Shown here piece by piece: positions 46,290-54,436 of a DNA stretch of 64,000 bases (its first letter is position 1; each line of letters starts with the position of its first letter). Origin of the DNA: Methanofollis aquaemaris (GTDB lineage: Archaea; Halobacteriota; Methanomicrobia; Methanomicrobiales; Methanofollaceae); contig NZ_CP036172.1 of the NCBI RefSeq assembly GCF_017357525.1, forward strand, positions 1,648,561-1,712,560, given 5' to 3'. The notes under the pieces were generated by a model. It made no database searches. It had not been told where the DNA came from and was given only the letters and a program-made list of their open reading frames with translations. The translations under genes and the position numbers were made by a program.

Positions 46290-46958
46290 ATGTCTGACAG
46301 AGCGGCGAATAAACCCGGTTTGATCGAACAGATCAGGACAAGCAAGCATCCTGCCGTGGCCATCGCCAGGGATATCGCCTGGGCGGTCGCGGTTGTCGCA
46401 GGGATCGCCCTGGTCCTCTTCCTGGTCTCTGGCACCTGGCCGGCGGTGGTGGCGATCGAATCAGGGAGCATGATCCCGAATATGAATATCGGTGACCTGG
46501 TCTTTGTCTCCGCCTCCGACCGTTTTGGTGCCTTCCAGACATGGGAGGACGGCCAGGTCTCGGGGTACATGAAATACAATGACTATGGCGACGTGGTCAT
46601 CTACCGGCCGAATGGTGCCGATTCTGTCAACCCGATCATCCATCGTGCCATCATGTGGGTCGAAGCGAACCAGACGGTGATGTTGCCGCTCCAGAATGGG
46701 TACACCGCCGAATATACCGCTCCGCACGCAGGCTATATCACCATGGGAGATAACAACCCGGCACCCGATCAACTCTCTGTCTATCGTGAGGTCGGAGGGC
46801 AGATCGAACCGGTGAAGAAGGAGTGGGTGGTGGGCAAGGCCCTCTTTGCGATCCCCTTCGTCGGGTACCTCCCCCTCCATATCCTTGAGGTGGCCATCGT
46901 CCTCATCGTCCTGATGCTGGTCTACGACTTCCTGGTCGGGCGCCGAAAAGAAGAGTAA
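46290..46958 (+). CDS. Signal peptidase I, archaeal type
   Basis: 222 residues. One N-terminal membrane helix (about 28-50), the catalytic serine in VAIESGSMIPNMNIGDLVF (about 57-75), a His in PIIHRAI (about 114) that replaces the bacterial lysine, and the Asp-rich TMGDNNPAPD (about 153) typical of archaeal/ER type enzymes. A second membrane helix is at the C-terminus (about 195-215). It cleaves signal peptides of secreted proteins. The next gene, cofH, begins 19 bases later but is unrelated in function. Confidence 0.9.
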   Translation: MSDRAANKPGLIEQIRTSKHPAVAIARDIAWAVAVVAGIALVLFLVSGTWPAVVAIESGSMIPNMNIGDLVFVSASDRFGAFQTWEDGQVSGYMKYNDYGDVVIYRPNGADSVNPIIHRAIMWVEANQTVMLPLQNGYTAEYTAPHAGYITMGDNNPAPDQLSVYREVGGQIEPVKKEWVVGKALFAIPFVGYLPLHILEVAIVLIVLMLVYDFLVGRRKEE

Positions 46959-46977
46959 TAAACCGAGGGAACCCCCT

Positions 46978-48069
46978 ATGCCCAGAGATGAAATCAGAGT
47001 ACTACTCTCCGACACGCTTGCAGGCCACCGGATGACCGAGGAGGAGGCCCTCTCCCTCCTCACCGTGCGGGACCGGCGGGTGTGGGAGATCGCGGCGGCC
47101 GCCGACGGGGCACGGCAGGAACGTGCCGGGGAGACGGTCACCTATGTGCGCAACCAGAACCTTCACATCACCAACATCTGCAAGAACCTCTGTGGGTTCT
47201 GTGGCTTCGGGCGGAAGGCCGCCGCCCCTGGCGCCTACCTCCATGGGAGAGAGGAAGTGGAACGCCGCGCCCGTCTTGCCCGTGACCGTGATGTCAGTGA
47301 GATCTGTTTTCTCTCAGGTGTTCACCCGGCCTTTGACGTCTCTTCGTATGAGGAGATGATCAGGTGGGTGCATGCGATCCTCCCTGATGCCGACATCCAC
47401 ACCTGCAGTCCTGAGGAAGTGACTTTTGCCGCGGAGCGGAGCGGGATCTCCACAAAGGAGGTGCTCGAACGCCTTCGTGCCGCCGGGCTCGGCACCCTCC
47501 AGGGGACGGCGGCCGAGATCCTGGTCGACGAGGTCCGGCAGGTGATCTGCCCGCGGAAGGTGGATACCGCCACCTGGGTCCGGGTGATTACCGAGGCCCA
47601 TCAGATGGGGATCAGGTCGACGGCCACGATCATGTATGGGAGTTACGAGTCCGAGGCCGACCGGGTGCGGCACCTTGCGATCTTGCGTGGGATCCAGGAC
47701 GAGACCCGCGGTTTCACCGAACTTGTCCCACTTCCCTTCATCCACATCAACACTCCTCTCTATAAGGCCGGGATCGCGAGGCCGGGCACGACCGGGCGGG
47801 AGGACATGTTGATGTTTGCCGTTGCCCGTCTCTTCCTGGACAACTTAGCCAACATCCAGATCTCCTGGGGGAAGGTTGGAACCCGGATGGCGCAACTCGG
47901 GCTCATGGCCGGGTGCAATGACCTGGGTGGAACGATGTTCGATGACGAAGTCTCTGCCGACGCCGGGGCGGAGGACGCCGACTATCTCGATCCCTCGGCG
48001 ATGCGCCGGATCGCTGAAGATCTGGGGCGACCGTTACGGCAGCGGACGACGCTGTATGGACTGATTTGA
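46978..48069 (+). CDS. cofH: FO synthase subunit CofH (radical SAM)
   Basis: 363 residues. The radical SAM cluster motif is CKNLCGFCGFG (CxxxCxxC, near residues 64-71) preceded by NLHITNI. CofH-specific regions: LQGTAAEILVDEVRQVICPRK, TATIMYGSYESEADRVRHL and FTELVPLPFIHINTPLYKAG. It joins tyrosine-derived 4-hydroxybenzyl to 5-amino-6-ribitylamino-uracil, the first of two radical SAM steps to the F420 chromophore. The partner cofG is not next to it. In the same window frhA encodes an F420-using hydrogenase. Confidence 0.92.
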   Translation: MPRDEIRVLLSDTLAGHRMTEEEALSLLTVRDRRVWEIAAAADGARQERAGETVTYVRNQNLHITNICKNLCGFCGFGRKAAAPGAYLHGREEVERRARLARDRDVSEICFLSGVHPAFDVSSYEEMIRWVHAILPDADIHTCSPEEVTFAAERSGISTKEVLERLRAAGLGTLQGTAAEILVDEVRQVICPRKVDTATWVRVITEAHQMGIRSTATIMYGSYESEADRVRHLAILRGIQDETRGFTELVPLPFIHINTPLYKAGIARPGTTGREDMLMFAVARLFLDNLANIQISWGKVGTRMAQLGLMAGCNDLGGTMFDDEVSADAGAEDADYLDPSAMRRIAEDLGRPLRQRTTLYGLI

Positions 48070-48187
48070 GGGTGGCATCGCGTTCTTCGGGACTGATCCT
48101 CTGCCTTCCCGGCCCAATATTTTTCCACCTGTGACCCTGTTGTGAAGGGACTGATCGAGAGTTTCAACACAGCCGTTTCTTCTTTTC

Positions 48188-48739
48188 TCAGTCACTCGGC
48201 TGGAGAAGATTGACGATCCTCCGTGCGACCCCATCAGCCTTCTTCACCGCTCTCGCGTCGGTCATGATCTCGCCGGGAGCGTAGGCCTTCCCGCAGACAT
48301 GACCAAGGTACGAGAAATGGTGAGTGTTCAAAAAGCCCTCGATCGTTTCGAGCGACCGTTCACACCCGCGGTCGGCGCAGACGGTCACCGCCACCGCATT
48401 CCGCCCCGCAAGTTTTCTGTCGTGGAAGAGCGAGTAGGTCCGGTCGATGAAGTTCTTCATCTGGCCGTTGACATCATAATAATACGTCGGTGAACCGACG
48501 ATGACCACCTCGGCCTCAAGCATCTTCCTCGCAAGGTCGGCCCAGTCGTCGCCCTCGACGACACACCACTTCGTTTCCTTGCACTGCTCACACCCGGTGC
48601 AGGGTTTGATCGTCATACCTGTAAAAGAGACAAATTCGGTCTCGATTCCGGTCGCCTGAACCTTTGCGAGGATGTACCTGACAAGTTGGGCGGTGTTCCC
48701 GTCCTTTCTCATGCTCCCTGAGATGCCGAGGACCTTCAT
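48188..48739 (-). CDS. Iron-sulfur flavoprotein (Isf family)
   Basis: 183 residues from the ATG at 48739, which overlaps the stop of the upstream gene (ATGA). FMN phosphate loop GSMRKDGNTAQL (about 8-19) and the compact cysteine motif CTGCEQCKETKWC (CX2CX2CX5C, near 43-55) match the Isf family of Methanosarcina, whose [4Fe-4S] cluster and FMN pass electrons. Then GSPTYYYDVNGQMKNFIDR. In methanogens Isf-type proteins help against oxygen and peroxide. It seems to be the last gene of a unit with the DUF123 and MBL genes. Confidence 0.88.
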   Translation of the reverse strand: MKVLGISGSMRKDGNTAQLVRYILAKVQATGIETEFVSFTGMTIKPCTGCEQCKETKWCVVEGDDWADLARKMLEAEVVIVGSPTYYYDVNGQMKNFIDRTYSLFHDRKLAGRNAVAVTVCADRGCERSLETIEGFLNTHHFSYLGHVCGKAYAPGEIMTDARAVKKADGVARRIVNLLQPSD

Positions 48740-49191
48740 ACATTGAGATGGCATCCCACCATATTGGTCTTTTTGATATGGGGGTCAAGCCCGATCGAGG
48801 TGAAGGCGTCGGCAACCCCGGTGAATGGGTCGTCGGGCCGGTAAAAGAGATGAGAAAAGCACCGGCAGTCGCTGCATCCGAAACCTTCGATCGCCTCCCC
48901 ACCGATCGCGGCGGCAAGTCGGCACTCAAGATCGTCTTCAGTCGCTCCACAGACCACTCCTCTGAGGACGAATGTCTCCGAGAGGAGGAGGCGGTCGACA
49001 TGCCAGCGTGGATTCCGGTCCCTTTTCTCTGCAAGGCGGACATGGCGACCAACCCTGGCACCGAGCCCGCCGGGCCCCTGGGCCGACCCGACATAGAGGT
49101 GCCACCCCTCTCTGAAGGCCACCTCACCGAGGGCCCCGACCCTGAGGGTGGCGGCCCGGTTCTGGAAGACCAGACAGTAGATCCCTCTCAT
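48736..49191 (-). CDS. DUF123 (GIY-YIG-like) protein
   Basis: 151 residues from the ATG at 49191, touching the stop of the MBL gene; a TTG one codon earlier is possible. Motifs: GIYCLVF near residue 3-9, HLYVGSAQGPGGLGARVGRH (the YVGSA corresponds to YIG), and PRWHVDRLLL. This fits DUF123, related to the GIY-YIG nuclease fold; the family sometimes occurs fused to endonuclease III. Activity is uncertain. A second half carries Cys pairs (GCSDCRCF). Overlap with neighbours on both sides indicates one operon. Confidence 0.85.
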   Translation of the reverse strand: MRGIYCLVFQNRAATLRVGALGEVAFREGWHLYVGSAQGPGGLGARVGRHVRLAEKRDRNPRWHVDRLLLSETFVLRGVVCGATEDDLECRLAAAIGGEAIEGFGCSDCRCFSHLFYRPDDPFTGVADAFTSIGLDPHIKKTNMVGCHLNV

Positions 49192-49787
49192 CAACTGCCC
49201 CGCAGGGCGATGGCCGCCGCCCTGACGTGACGTCCGCCTCCTTCCTGCACCGGGGTGCCGTGACCTGGGTACAGCCCCTCCACCTCGAGGGCCGCGAGCC
49301 GCTCGACCGACCTGGTCAGCGCGACGCGGTCGCCGCCAGGGAAGTCGTAGCGCCCGAAGGAACCACCGGGGAAGACCGTGTCCCCGCAGAAGAGGGCCTT
49401 CTCATTCCGGTTGTACAGCGAGATCCCGCCTGGCGTGTGTCCGGGGGTGTGAATGATCTCAAGGCCGCCGATCAGATCCCCGTCCTTGAGCAGACGGTCA
49501 GGAGCGATCCCCGGGGGCCTGGCCACGAAGAGCGGGGCAAGACTCGGGCCGTCGTCGGTGAGTCCTCTGACATCGAGGGAATGGACGCAGACCCCGGCAT
49601 GACAGAGGTCTCTGAGCTCTTTCAGGTGAGCGATGTGGTCGTAGTGCGTGTGGGTGAGCACGATTGCGGTGATCTCTTCGGCATAGGGCGCGACCGCCAT
49701 GGGGAAGACCCCGGCGTCGACGAGCACCCCACCGCAGACATAGCTGTTCGCGAGGAACCCCTCTCCTGGCAACCAGACGACTGGCAT
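49191..49787 (-). CDS. MBL-fold metallo-hydrolase
   Basis: 198 residues from the ATG at 49787; an upstream open frame runs antisense to thiC and is excluded. Metal-binding motifs of the beta-lactamase fold: LTHTHYDHIAHL (about 54-65), HTPGHTPGGISLY (about 111-123), FCGDTVFPGG (about 130-139) and YPGHGTP near the end. It is of the glyoxalase-II-like kind with broad hydrolase roles. It is divergent from thiC, with only 34 bases between the starts. Confidence 0.92.
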   Translation of the reverse strand: MPVVWLPGEGFLANSYVCGGVLVDAGVFPMAVAPYAEEITAIVLTHTHYDHIAHLKELRDLCHAGVCVHSLDVRGLTDDGPSLAPLFVARPPGIAPDRLLKDGDLIGGLEIIHTPGHTPGGISLYNRNEKALFCGDTVFPGGSFGRYDFPGGDRVALTRSVERLAALEVEGLYPGHGTPVQEGGGRHVRAAAIALRGS

Positions 49788-49821
49788 GCAGAATAATAAG
49801 GAACACCGACAGATGTGTCTT

Positions 49822-51102
49822 ATGCAAACCCTGATCAAGGAGTGCCTCAACGGTGTCCCTCCCGAGGTCGAGGCGATCGCACGGGACGAAGGGCTTTCAC
49901 CCAGACAGGCGGCCCGTGCGGTGACGCGAGGGCGGATCACGGTTGCTGCAAATCCTCGCCGTCCGCACCGCCTCTGTGCCGTCGGCGAAGGGTGCAGCGT
50001 CAAGGTGAACGTGAACATCGGCACCTCGGCGGAACGGTGCGACCCAGACCTTGAGATCGAGAAGGCGAAGGTGGCGCTTGCCAACGGCGCCGACACCCTG
50101 ATGGACCTCTCGACCGGGGGAGACCTTCAGGCGATCCGGAAACGGATCCTGGAACTGGACGCACCCCTCGGGACGGTCCCGATCTACGAGGCGGTGCGGC
50201 GGGCCGGTTCGGCCGCAGACGTCACCGCCGATCTTCTCTTCAAGGTCATCAGGGAGCACTGTCAGCAGGGAGTGGACTTCCTCACCCTCCACTGCGGGGT
50301 GAACCAGGACGCCTTCGCCGACCTCAAGGCCGACCCAAGGATCATGGGCGTGGTCTCCAGGGGCGGGGCTTTCCATGTGGCCATGATGGCGGCGACCGGG
50401 GAAGAGAATCCGCTCTATAAGGAATACGATTATCTTCTGGAGATCCTGGAGGAAAGCGACGTCGTCATCTCGCTCGGCGACGGGATGCGGCCGGGATGTA
50501 TTTACGACGCCGAACGTCTTGCCAAGGCGACCGAGTACATCACGCTCGGCCGTCTCTCGCGGCGTGCGCTCTCTGCGGGGGTCCAGCGTTTCATCGAGGG
50601 GCCGGGACATATGCCCATCGACGAGATCGGGTATAATGTCAAGATGATCAAAGAGGTCTGCGACGGGGCACCGCTGTACCTCCTCGGTCCCCTGGTCACC
50701 GACATCGCCCCCGGCTATGACCATGTGGTCGGGGCGATCGGCGGGGCGGTAGCGGCGATGCACGGCGCCGACTTCCTCTGTATGGTCTCGCCGAGCGAGC
50801 ACCTCGCCCTGCCCGACATCGACGATATCGCCGAAGGCACCAGGGTGGCACGGGTCTCCGCCCATGCGGGCGACATTGTCAGGCTTGGAGAAGGGGCCTC
50901 CTCGGCGGCCGACCTCAAGATGGCCCAGGCACGCCGGCGCATCAACTGGGAGGAGCAGTTCGAGGCGGCGATGTTCGGCGACCTGGCCCGCAAGGTCCAT
51001 GAGCGTGACGGAGAACTCGATACCTGCTCGATGTGCGGCGACCTCTGTGCGATCAAGATGGTGCGCGAGGCCCTGGAAGGGGAAGAAGAAAAGAAGGACT
51101 GA
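49822..51102 (+). CDS. thiC: Phosphomethylpyrimidine synthase ThiC
   Basis: 426 residues from the ATG at 49822; an ATG at 49813 is equally possible. Family motifs: KVNVNIGTSAERCDPDLEIEKAK, GADTLMDLSTGGDL, VPIYEAV, DFLTLHCGVN, SRGGAF, ALSAGVQRFIEGPGHMPIDEI, LYLLGPLVTDIAPGYDHVVGAIGGA and the C-terminal cluster CSMCGDLCAIK. Its spacing is CX2CX3C, one residue shorter than the bacterial CX2CX4C. It turns aminoimidazole ribotide into the thiamine pyrimidine with a radical mechanism. The N-terminus is close to a divergent promoter shared with the MBL gene. No thiamine riboswitch is seen. Confidence 0.95.
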   Translation: MQTLIKECLNGVPPEVEAIARDEGLSPRQAARAVTRGRITVAANPRRPHRLCAVGEGCSVKVNVNIGTSAERCDPDLEIEKAKVALANGADTLMDLSTGGDLQAIRKRILELDAPLGTVPIYEAVRRAGSAADVTADLLFKVIREHCQQGVDFLTLHCGVNQDAFADLKADPRIMGVVSRGGAFHVAMMAATGEENPLYKEYDYLLEILEESDVVISLGDGMRPGCIYDAERLAKATEYITLGRLSRRALSAGVQRFIEGPGHMPIDEIGYNVKMIKEVCDGAPLYLLGPLVTDIAPGYDHVVGAIGGAVAAMHGADFLCMVSPSEHLALPDIDDIAEGTRVARVSAHAGDIVRLGEGASSAADLKMAQARRRINWEEQFEAAMFGDLARKVHERDGELDTCSMCGDLCAIKMVREALEGEEEKKD

Positions 51103-51191
51103 GGGATCTGTTGAAATCCCTCGATTCCTCTCCTCATAACAGGGAGAGTGACAGGAACGGAGCGCCGCGTCGCCCTTCGACTATCTTTGCC

Positions 51192-51250
51192 GTGAGGGAT
51201 CCGGGGCTCTCCCACCGGCGCGAGAGAGCGTCTTAACTCTCCTTCTCATT
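51192..51250 (-). repeat. R2 dispersed repeat, copy 3
   Basis: GTGAGGGATCCGGGGCTCTC, then CCACCGGCGCGAGAGAGCG, follows the same order as 53167-53231. It lies between thiC and the amino acid permease gene. Confidence 0.6.
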
Positions 51251-51290
51251 ATTTTTGGGCGTCCCTCTGATCTCGCATCCCCCTTCCTGG

Positions 51291-52574
51291 TCAGGCACTC
51301 CCCGGCGCCTGCCATCGATACGAGAGAGCGATCCCGGCCCCGGCCAGAAGGAGGCCGAGGAAGTATATTCTCGTTTCGAGTTGCGCCAGGAGAAAGAGGG
51401 AGAAGAGGATCCCGAGGACAGGGACGAGGGGGACCGGTCCGATCGAGAGCGGGATCCTGAAAGGTCGGGGGGCGTCGGGCATCCGCAGTCTGAGGACGAT
51501 GGCCGTGGCATTGATGAGCACGAAGGTAAGGAAGAGGGCGAAGTTGGTGAGGTTGGCGACGAAGGCGATCTCGCCGGCGAGGGTGAAGGCCGCGGCGACG
51601 GCGCCCACCCCCATCACCGCGACCCACGGCGTTCCGAAACGCGGGTGGACTGTTGCGAGCCCGGCCGGAAAAGATCCCGCCGCCGCCATCCCGTATGCGA
51701 GTCGGGACGCGGCGACGATGAGAAGGAGGGTGGTGTTGGCCGTCGCAAAGAGAGCGACGATCGTGAGGGCGGCGAAGGCGTTCGCGCCCAGGGCGGCCCC
51801 GGCGATCTCGGCGAACGGCGCCCGGGAACCGGCAAGCCCCTCCCATCCCATCACCGAGACGGCGCTGAGGGTCACGAGCATGTACAGGACGACGACGATA
51901 CCCAGGGCGAGGATGACCGCTCTCGGGATCGTCTGTTCCGGCCTCTTCGTCTCCTCGGCGAGTTTCACCATCTCCTCAAAACCCATATAGGCGAAGAAGA
52001 CCAGGGCCGCCCCCTGGAACACTCCCGGAAAACCGAGCGGCGCCTCCAGATAATCCACCTCCCCGAGGTGGGGGAGGCCGATGAGGACGATGGCGACGAT
52101 CCCCCCGACTTCGATCATCGTCATGGCGATGGCAAAGAGGGCGGTCTCGCGGATCCCCCGCACAGAAAGAGCGGAGAGCCCGACGATCAGGATGACCGCC
52201 GTTGCGAGTGCCGGGAAACGGGTCGCCTCTCCGAAGTACCCGCCGAAACCGAGGGCGACCGTCGCCGCCGAGAGGACGCCGGAGAGGAGGATCAGCCATC
52301 CGATCACAAACCCCGCCCGGCCCCCGAAGCCCTCCGAGACATACGCATACTCGGCCGAGGCCCGCGGGAACATGGAGGCGAGTTCGGCATACGCAAGGCC
52401 CGTGCACGAGGCCATCACCGCCGAGAGCCCGAAGGAGGCCCAGACGGCGTTGCCCGCCAGACCGGCCGCCTCCCCGAGGAGTGCGTAGATCCCGGCCCCC
52501 AAAATGATCCCGACGCCGGTGAGGGTGACCTCCGCCAGACCGAGTTCCCGGCGCAGCCTCCTGCCTCCGTTCAT
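51291..52574 (-). CDS. APC-family amino acid permease
   Basis: 427 residues and about twelve membrane segments. The helix-1 motif VTLTGVGIILGAGIYALLGE (about 16-35) is the APC signature for binding of substrate in an unwound helix. Others: YAELASMFPRASAEYAYVSEGFG and FFAYMGFEEMVKLAEETKRPEQTIPRAV, typical of the amino acid/polyamine/cationic transporter subgroup. It imports amino acids with H+ or Na+; the substrate cannot be read. Codon use is very GC-rich. The gene is single, with R2 repeats at its 3' side. Confidence 0.93.
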   Translation of the reverse strand: MNGGRRLRRELGLAEVTLTGVGIILGAGIYALLGEAAGLAGNAVWASFGLSAVMASCTGLAYAELASMFPRASAEYAYVSEGFGGRAGFVIGWLILLSGVLSAATVALGFGGYFGEATRFPALATAVILIVGLSALSVRGIRETALFAIAMTMIEVGGIVAIVLIGLPHLGEVDYLEAPLGFPGVFQGAALVFFAYMGFEEMVKLAEETKRPEQTIPRAVILALGIVVVLYMLVTLSAVSVMGWEGLAGSRAPFAEIAGAALGANAFAALTIVALFATANTTLLLIVAASRLAYGMAAAGSFPAGLATVHPRFGTPWVAVMGVGAVAAAFTLAGEIAFVANLTNFALFLTFVLINATAIVLRLRMPDAPRPFRIPLSIGPVPLVPVLGILFSLFLLAQLETRIYFLGLLLAGAGIALSYRWQAPGSA

Positions 52575-52635
52575 ACGTTCTCATGATCCCGGTGGCCAAT
52601 ATAAAGGCCGGACCCCGACCCCCCGGTACCCATAT

Positions 52636-52668
52636 CTATATACTCTCCTGCTCACCACCTATCTTTAC
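52636..52668 (+). promoter_or_regulatory. rpoL promoter, leaderless
   Basis: CTATATACT at 52636-52644 is a TATA box, about 30 bases before the rpoL ATG at 52669. Transcription would start within a few bases of the ATG. Confidence 0.6.
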
Positions 52669-52947
52669 ATGGATATCAAGATCCTGGAGCGTGAAGAGGA
52701 CAAGGTGCGGATGGTCCTGAAGGGGCAGGGCCATACCTTCATGAACGCCCTCGCCGAGGAACTGCTTTCTGACCCCTCGGTCGACGTGGCCAAATATACG
52801 ATTTTGTTCCAGTTCTCGGAGCCCGAGCTCTTCGTCACCACCAGAGACGGTAAGGATCCGATCGTCGCGGTCCAGGAGGCCTGCGCCCGCCTCACCTCCC
52901 AGTGCGACGAACTCCTCGAACAGGTCCGGGCACAGAGCACGGCGTGA
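52669..52947 (+). CDS. rpoL: DNA-directed RNA polymerase subunit L
   Basis: 92 residues, matching archaeal Rpo11 (RpoL). The sequence starts MDIKILEREEDKVRMVLKGQGHTFMNALAEELL, the family pattern (GExHTFxNxLREEL) of the alpha-like dimerisation domain. It pairs with subunit D to start polymerase assembly. The start at 52669 fits the family and the TATA box position; a longer in-frame sequence upstream contains the promoter and is not translated. Confidence 0.95.
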   Translation: MDIKILEREEDKVRMVLKGQGHTFMNALAEELLSDPSVDVAKYTILFQFSEPELFVTTRDGKDPIVAVQEACARLTSQCDELLEQVRAQSTA

Positions 52948-53166
52948 ACGATGCCGCGGGACGCAACCCGCGTCGTCACTCTTCTTTATACTCCCTTTCC
53001 GGGCCGGGTTGGACCGGGCACACTGAGTGAACCTTAACGTCGGTCCCGGCCTTCGCGGGGCCGCTGTCGCAGAACCCCCGGGTATGGGCTCTGTTGAATC
53101 GCTCATGAAACGAAAGCGCGCCTCAAGCGTACCGCATGAACATTGTTCTGAGGAGATCGTCGGGAT

Positions 53167-53231
53167 GTGGAGGGATTCGGGGGTTCTCCCCCCGGCGCGA
53201 GAGAGCAGATGAGAATATCTCATCCTTCTGC
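53167..53231 (-). repeat. R2 dispersed repeat, copy 2
   Basis: Read on the minus strand the sequence is CAGAAGGATGAGATATTCTC, then ATCTGCTCTCTCGCGCC and GGGAGAACCCCCGAATCCCT, which follows 12315-12381 closely. It lies 80 bases before an R1 copy. Confidence 0.7.
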
Positions 53232-53312
53232 CGATCCGTTACGCAGGGGCGGGGGTGTGCTCGGCCCCTGATGTTCACTCCAGAAAAGGTATTCGACAGA
53301 GTTCCATTTTTC

Positions 53313-53489
53313 GGCCCTGTAGAAACCATCCTCTTTTCATCCCTTCAACCCCCCTATGATCGAATCCATCGCCTTCCCTCATTCTTGCGCCGGGGGCGCT
53401 GCCCCCGGACCCCCGGGATGAAGATAGGGCCGGGAAGGGGCCATTGATGCACCTGAAGAGGGGGTTGTCGTCCTCGCTCCTATCCTGAT
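53313..53489 (+). repeat. R1 dispersed repeat, full-length copy 2
   Basis: 177 bases, the same as 38923-39100 apart from about ten changes or small gaps. It also begins with GGCCCTGTAGAAACC and ends with CTCCTATCCTGAT, with the GCCGGGGGC-GCT-GCCCCCGG hairpin inside. Confidence 0.9.
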
Positions 53490-53736
53490 GCGGGGGGTCC
53501 GGGGGGCGGCCAGCCCCCCGCAAAGATACCCCTCCAGAGCATTTCTACAAAGCCCATTTTTCATTCGATGAGATCAGAAAGGTCGGTCCGTAAAAGAGAA
53601 GATCTCTGCAGAGGTGCGGGGGAGAGATCCCCCCGGACGAGGACGTCGCGTGATGGAGTGGGTGGCCGCCGCCCTCGCCTGTGCCGGTCTCCGCAACCCC
53701 CGGATAAAATGGAAGAGACCGGGTTCTGGGTTGAGA

Positions 53737-54348
53737 TCAGACCCGTTCGGTGAAGACGATCGAGCCCGAGACCCTGGTGATGCGCACCTTCACCGTCTGG
53801 CCCGGCTTTGCCTTGGAGACATACATGATGTACTTGCCGATCTTGACGACGCCGTCTCCACGCCTGGAGATGGACCCGATGGTGACGTCCATTTCCGAGC
53901 CTTCTTCCAGCTGGTTCGTGGCTTCCTCGGTGCGTGCCCGGCGCTTCCTCACCGGCCGGTGCCCGCCGCAGGCGTCGCACCTGAGCAACAGCACCCGCCC
54001 GTCCTTGACCAGCCTTGTGTCAGGCCGGCCGCACTCAGAACAGATCACATAGTCCTCGACGTATTTCTTGATCGCCGAGGTGATCATCGTCTCGTCGAAC
54101 TTTCCGTTGAAGACGGCGCGGGTCCCCTCGATCTTCCCCGCCGTCCCGAGTTCGCCGACCAGGGCCTTCATCAGTTGATCAGGCTCACGCCTGATGTAAC
54201 TGGCGATATCGGTGAAATTCTCGATGACCGTGGTCTTGCCCTCAAGATAGACCTTCGCGTCCGGGATATGGAACCGCTCGGAGTTGTCTCCGATCTCGGT
54301 GATATTGGCGTAGGCCTTTTTCAATAACTCTTCATAGGGATCTGCCAT
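53737..54348 (-). CDS. eif2b: Translation initiation factor aIF2 beta with C-terminal TRAM domain
   Basis: 203 residues from the ATG at 54348 (family start [15 protein letters not shown]; the ATG at 54357 adds three residues). aIF2-beta core: [71 protein letters not shown], and zinc ribbon CSECGRPDT...LRCDACGG. The last ~65 residues ([48 protein letters not shown]) form a TRAM RNA-binding domain, an extension not found in all archaea. It helps bring initiator tRNA to the ribosome. A TATA-like TTATAAC about 30 bases upstream suggests a leaderless mRNA. Confidence 0.95.
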   Translation of the reverse strand: MADPYEELLKKAYANITEIGDNSERFHIPDAKVYLEGKTTVIENFTDIASYIRREPDQLMKALVGELGTAGKIEGTRAVFNGKFDETMITSAIKKYVEDYVICSECGRPDTRLVKDGRVLLLRCDACGGHRPVRKRRARTEEATNQLEEGSEMDVTIGSISRRGDGVVKIGKYIMYVSKAKPGQTVKVRITRVSGSIVFTERV

Positions 54349-54403
54349 GACGTACATTATTGCCGGGAGGGGTTATAAGAGATGGCTCCTTCCCCCTGAG
54401 ATG

Positions 54404-54436
54404 GATATATAGTCCTCGAAACCCACCTGTGAGTAC
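54404..54436 (+). promoter_or_regulatory. purL promoter, leaderless
   Basis: GATATATAG at 54403-54411 is a TATA box about 28 bases before the purL ATG. The start of transcription should coincide with the start codon. The aIF2-beta promoter points the other way in the same 88-bp gap. Confidence 0.65.

Larger units (their letters stand above)
52948..53736. other. Intergenic region with R2 and R1 repeats
   Basis: About 790 bases. It holds the R2 copy at 53167-53231 and the R1 copy at 53313-53489, followed by a further G/C palindrome (GGGGGGTCCGGGGGGC with GCCCCCCGC, 53491-53521). Short open frames in this region overlap the repeats on both strands and have no protein features. There is no recognisable RNA gene. 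Confidence 0.65.

Noticed and set aside
49788-49821. A thiamine riboswitch in front of thiC
   Set aside because: Only 34 bases separate the divergent start codons, too short for a TPP riboswitch, and no conserved core is seen.
51255-52586. A 443-codon plus-strand frame over the amino acid permease
   Set aside because: Very charged, repetitive Glu/Asp/Arg/Gly sequence, typical of the antisense of a GC-rich membrane protein.
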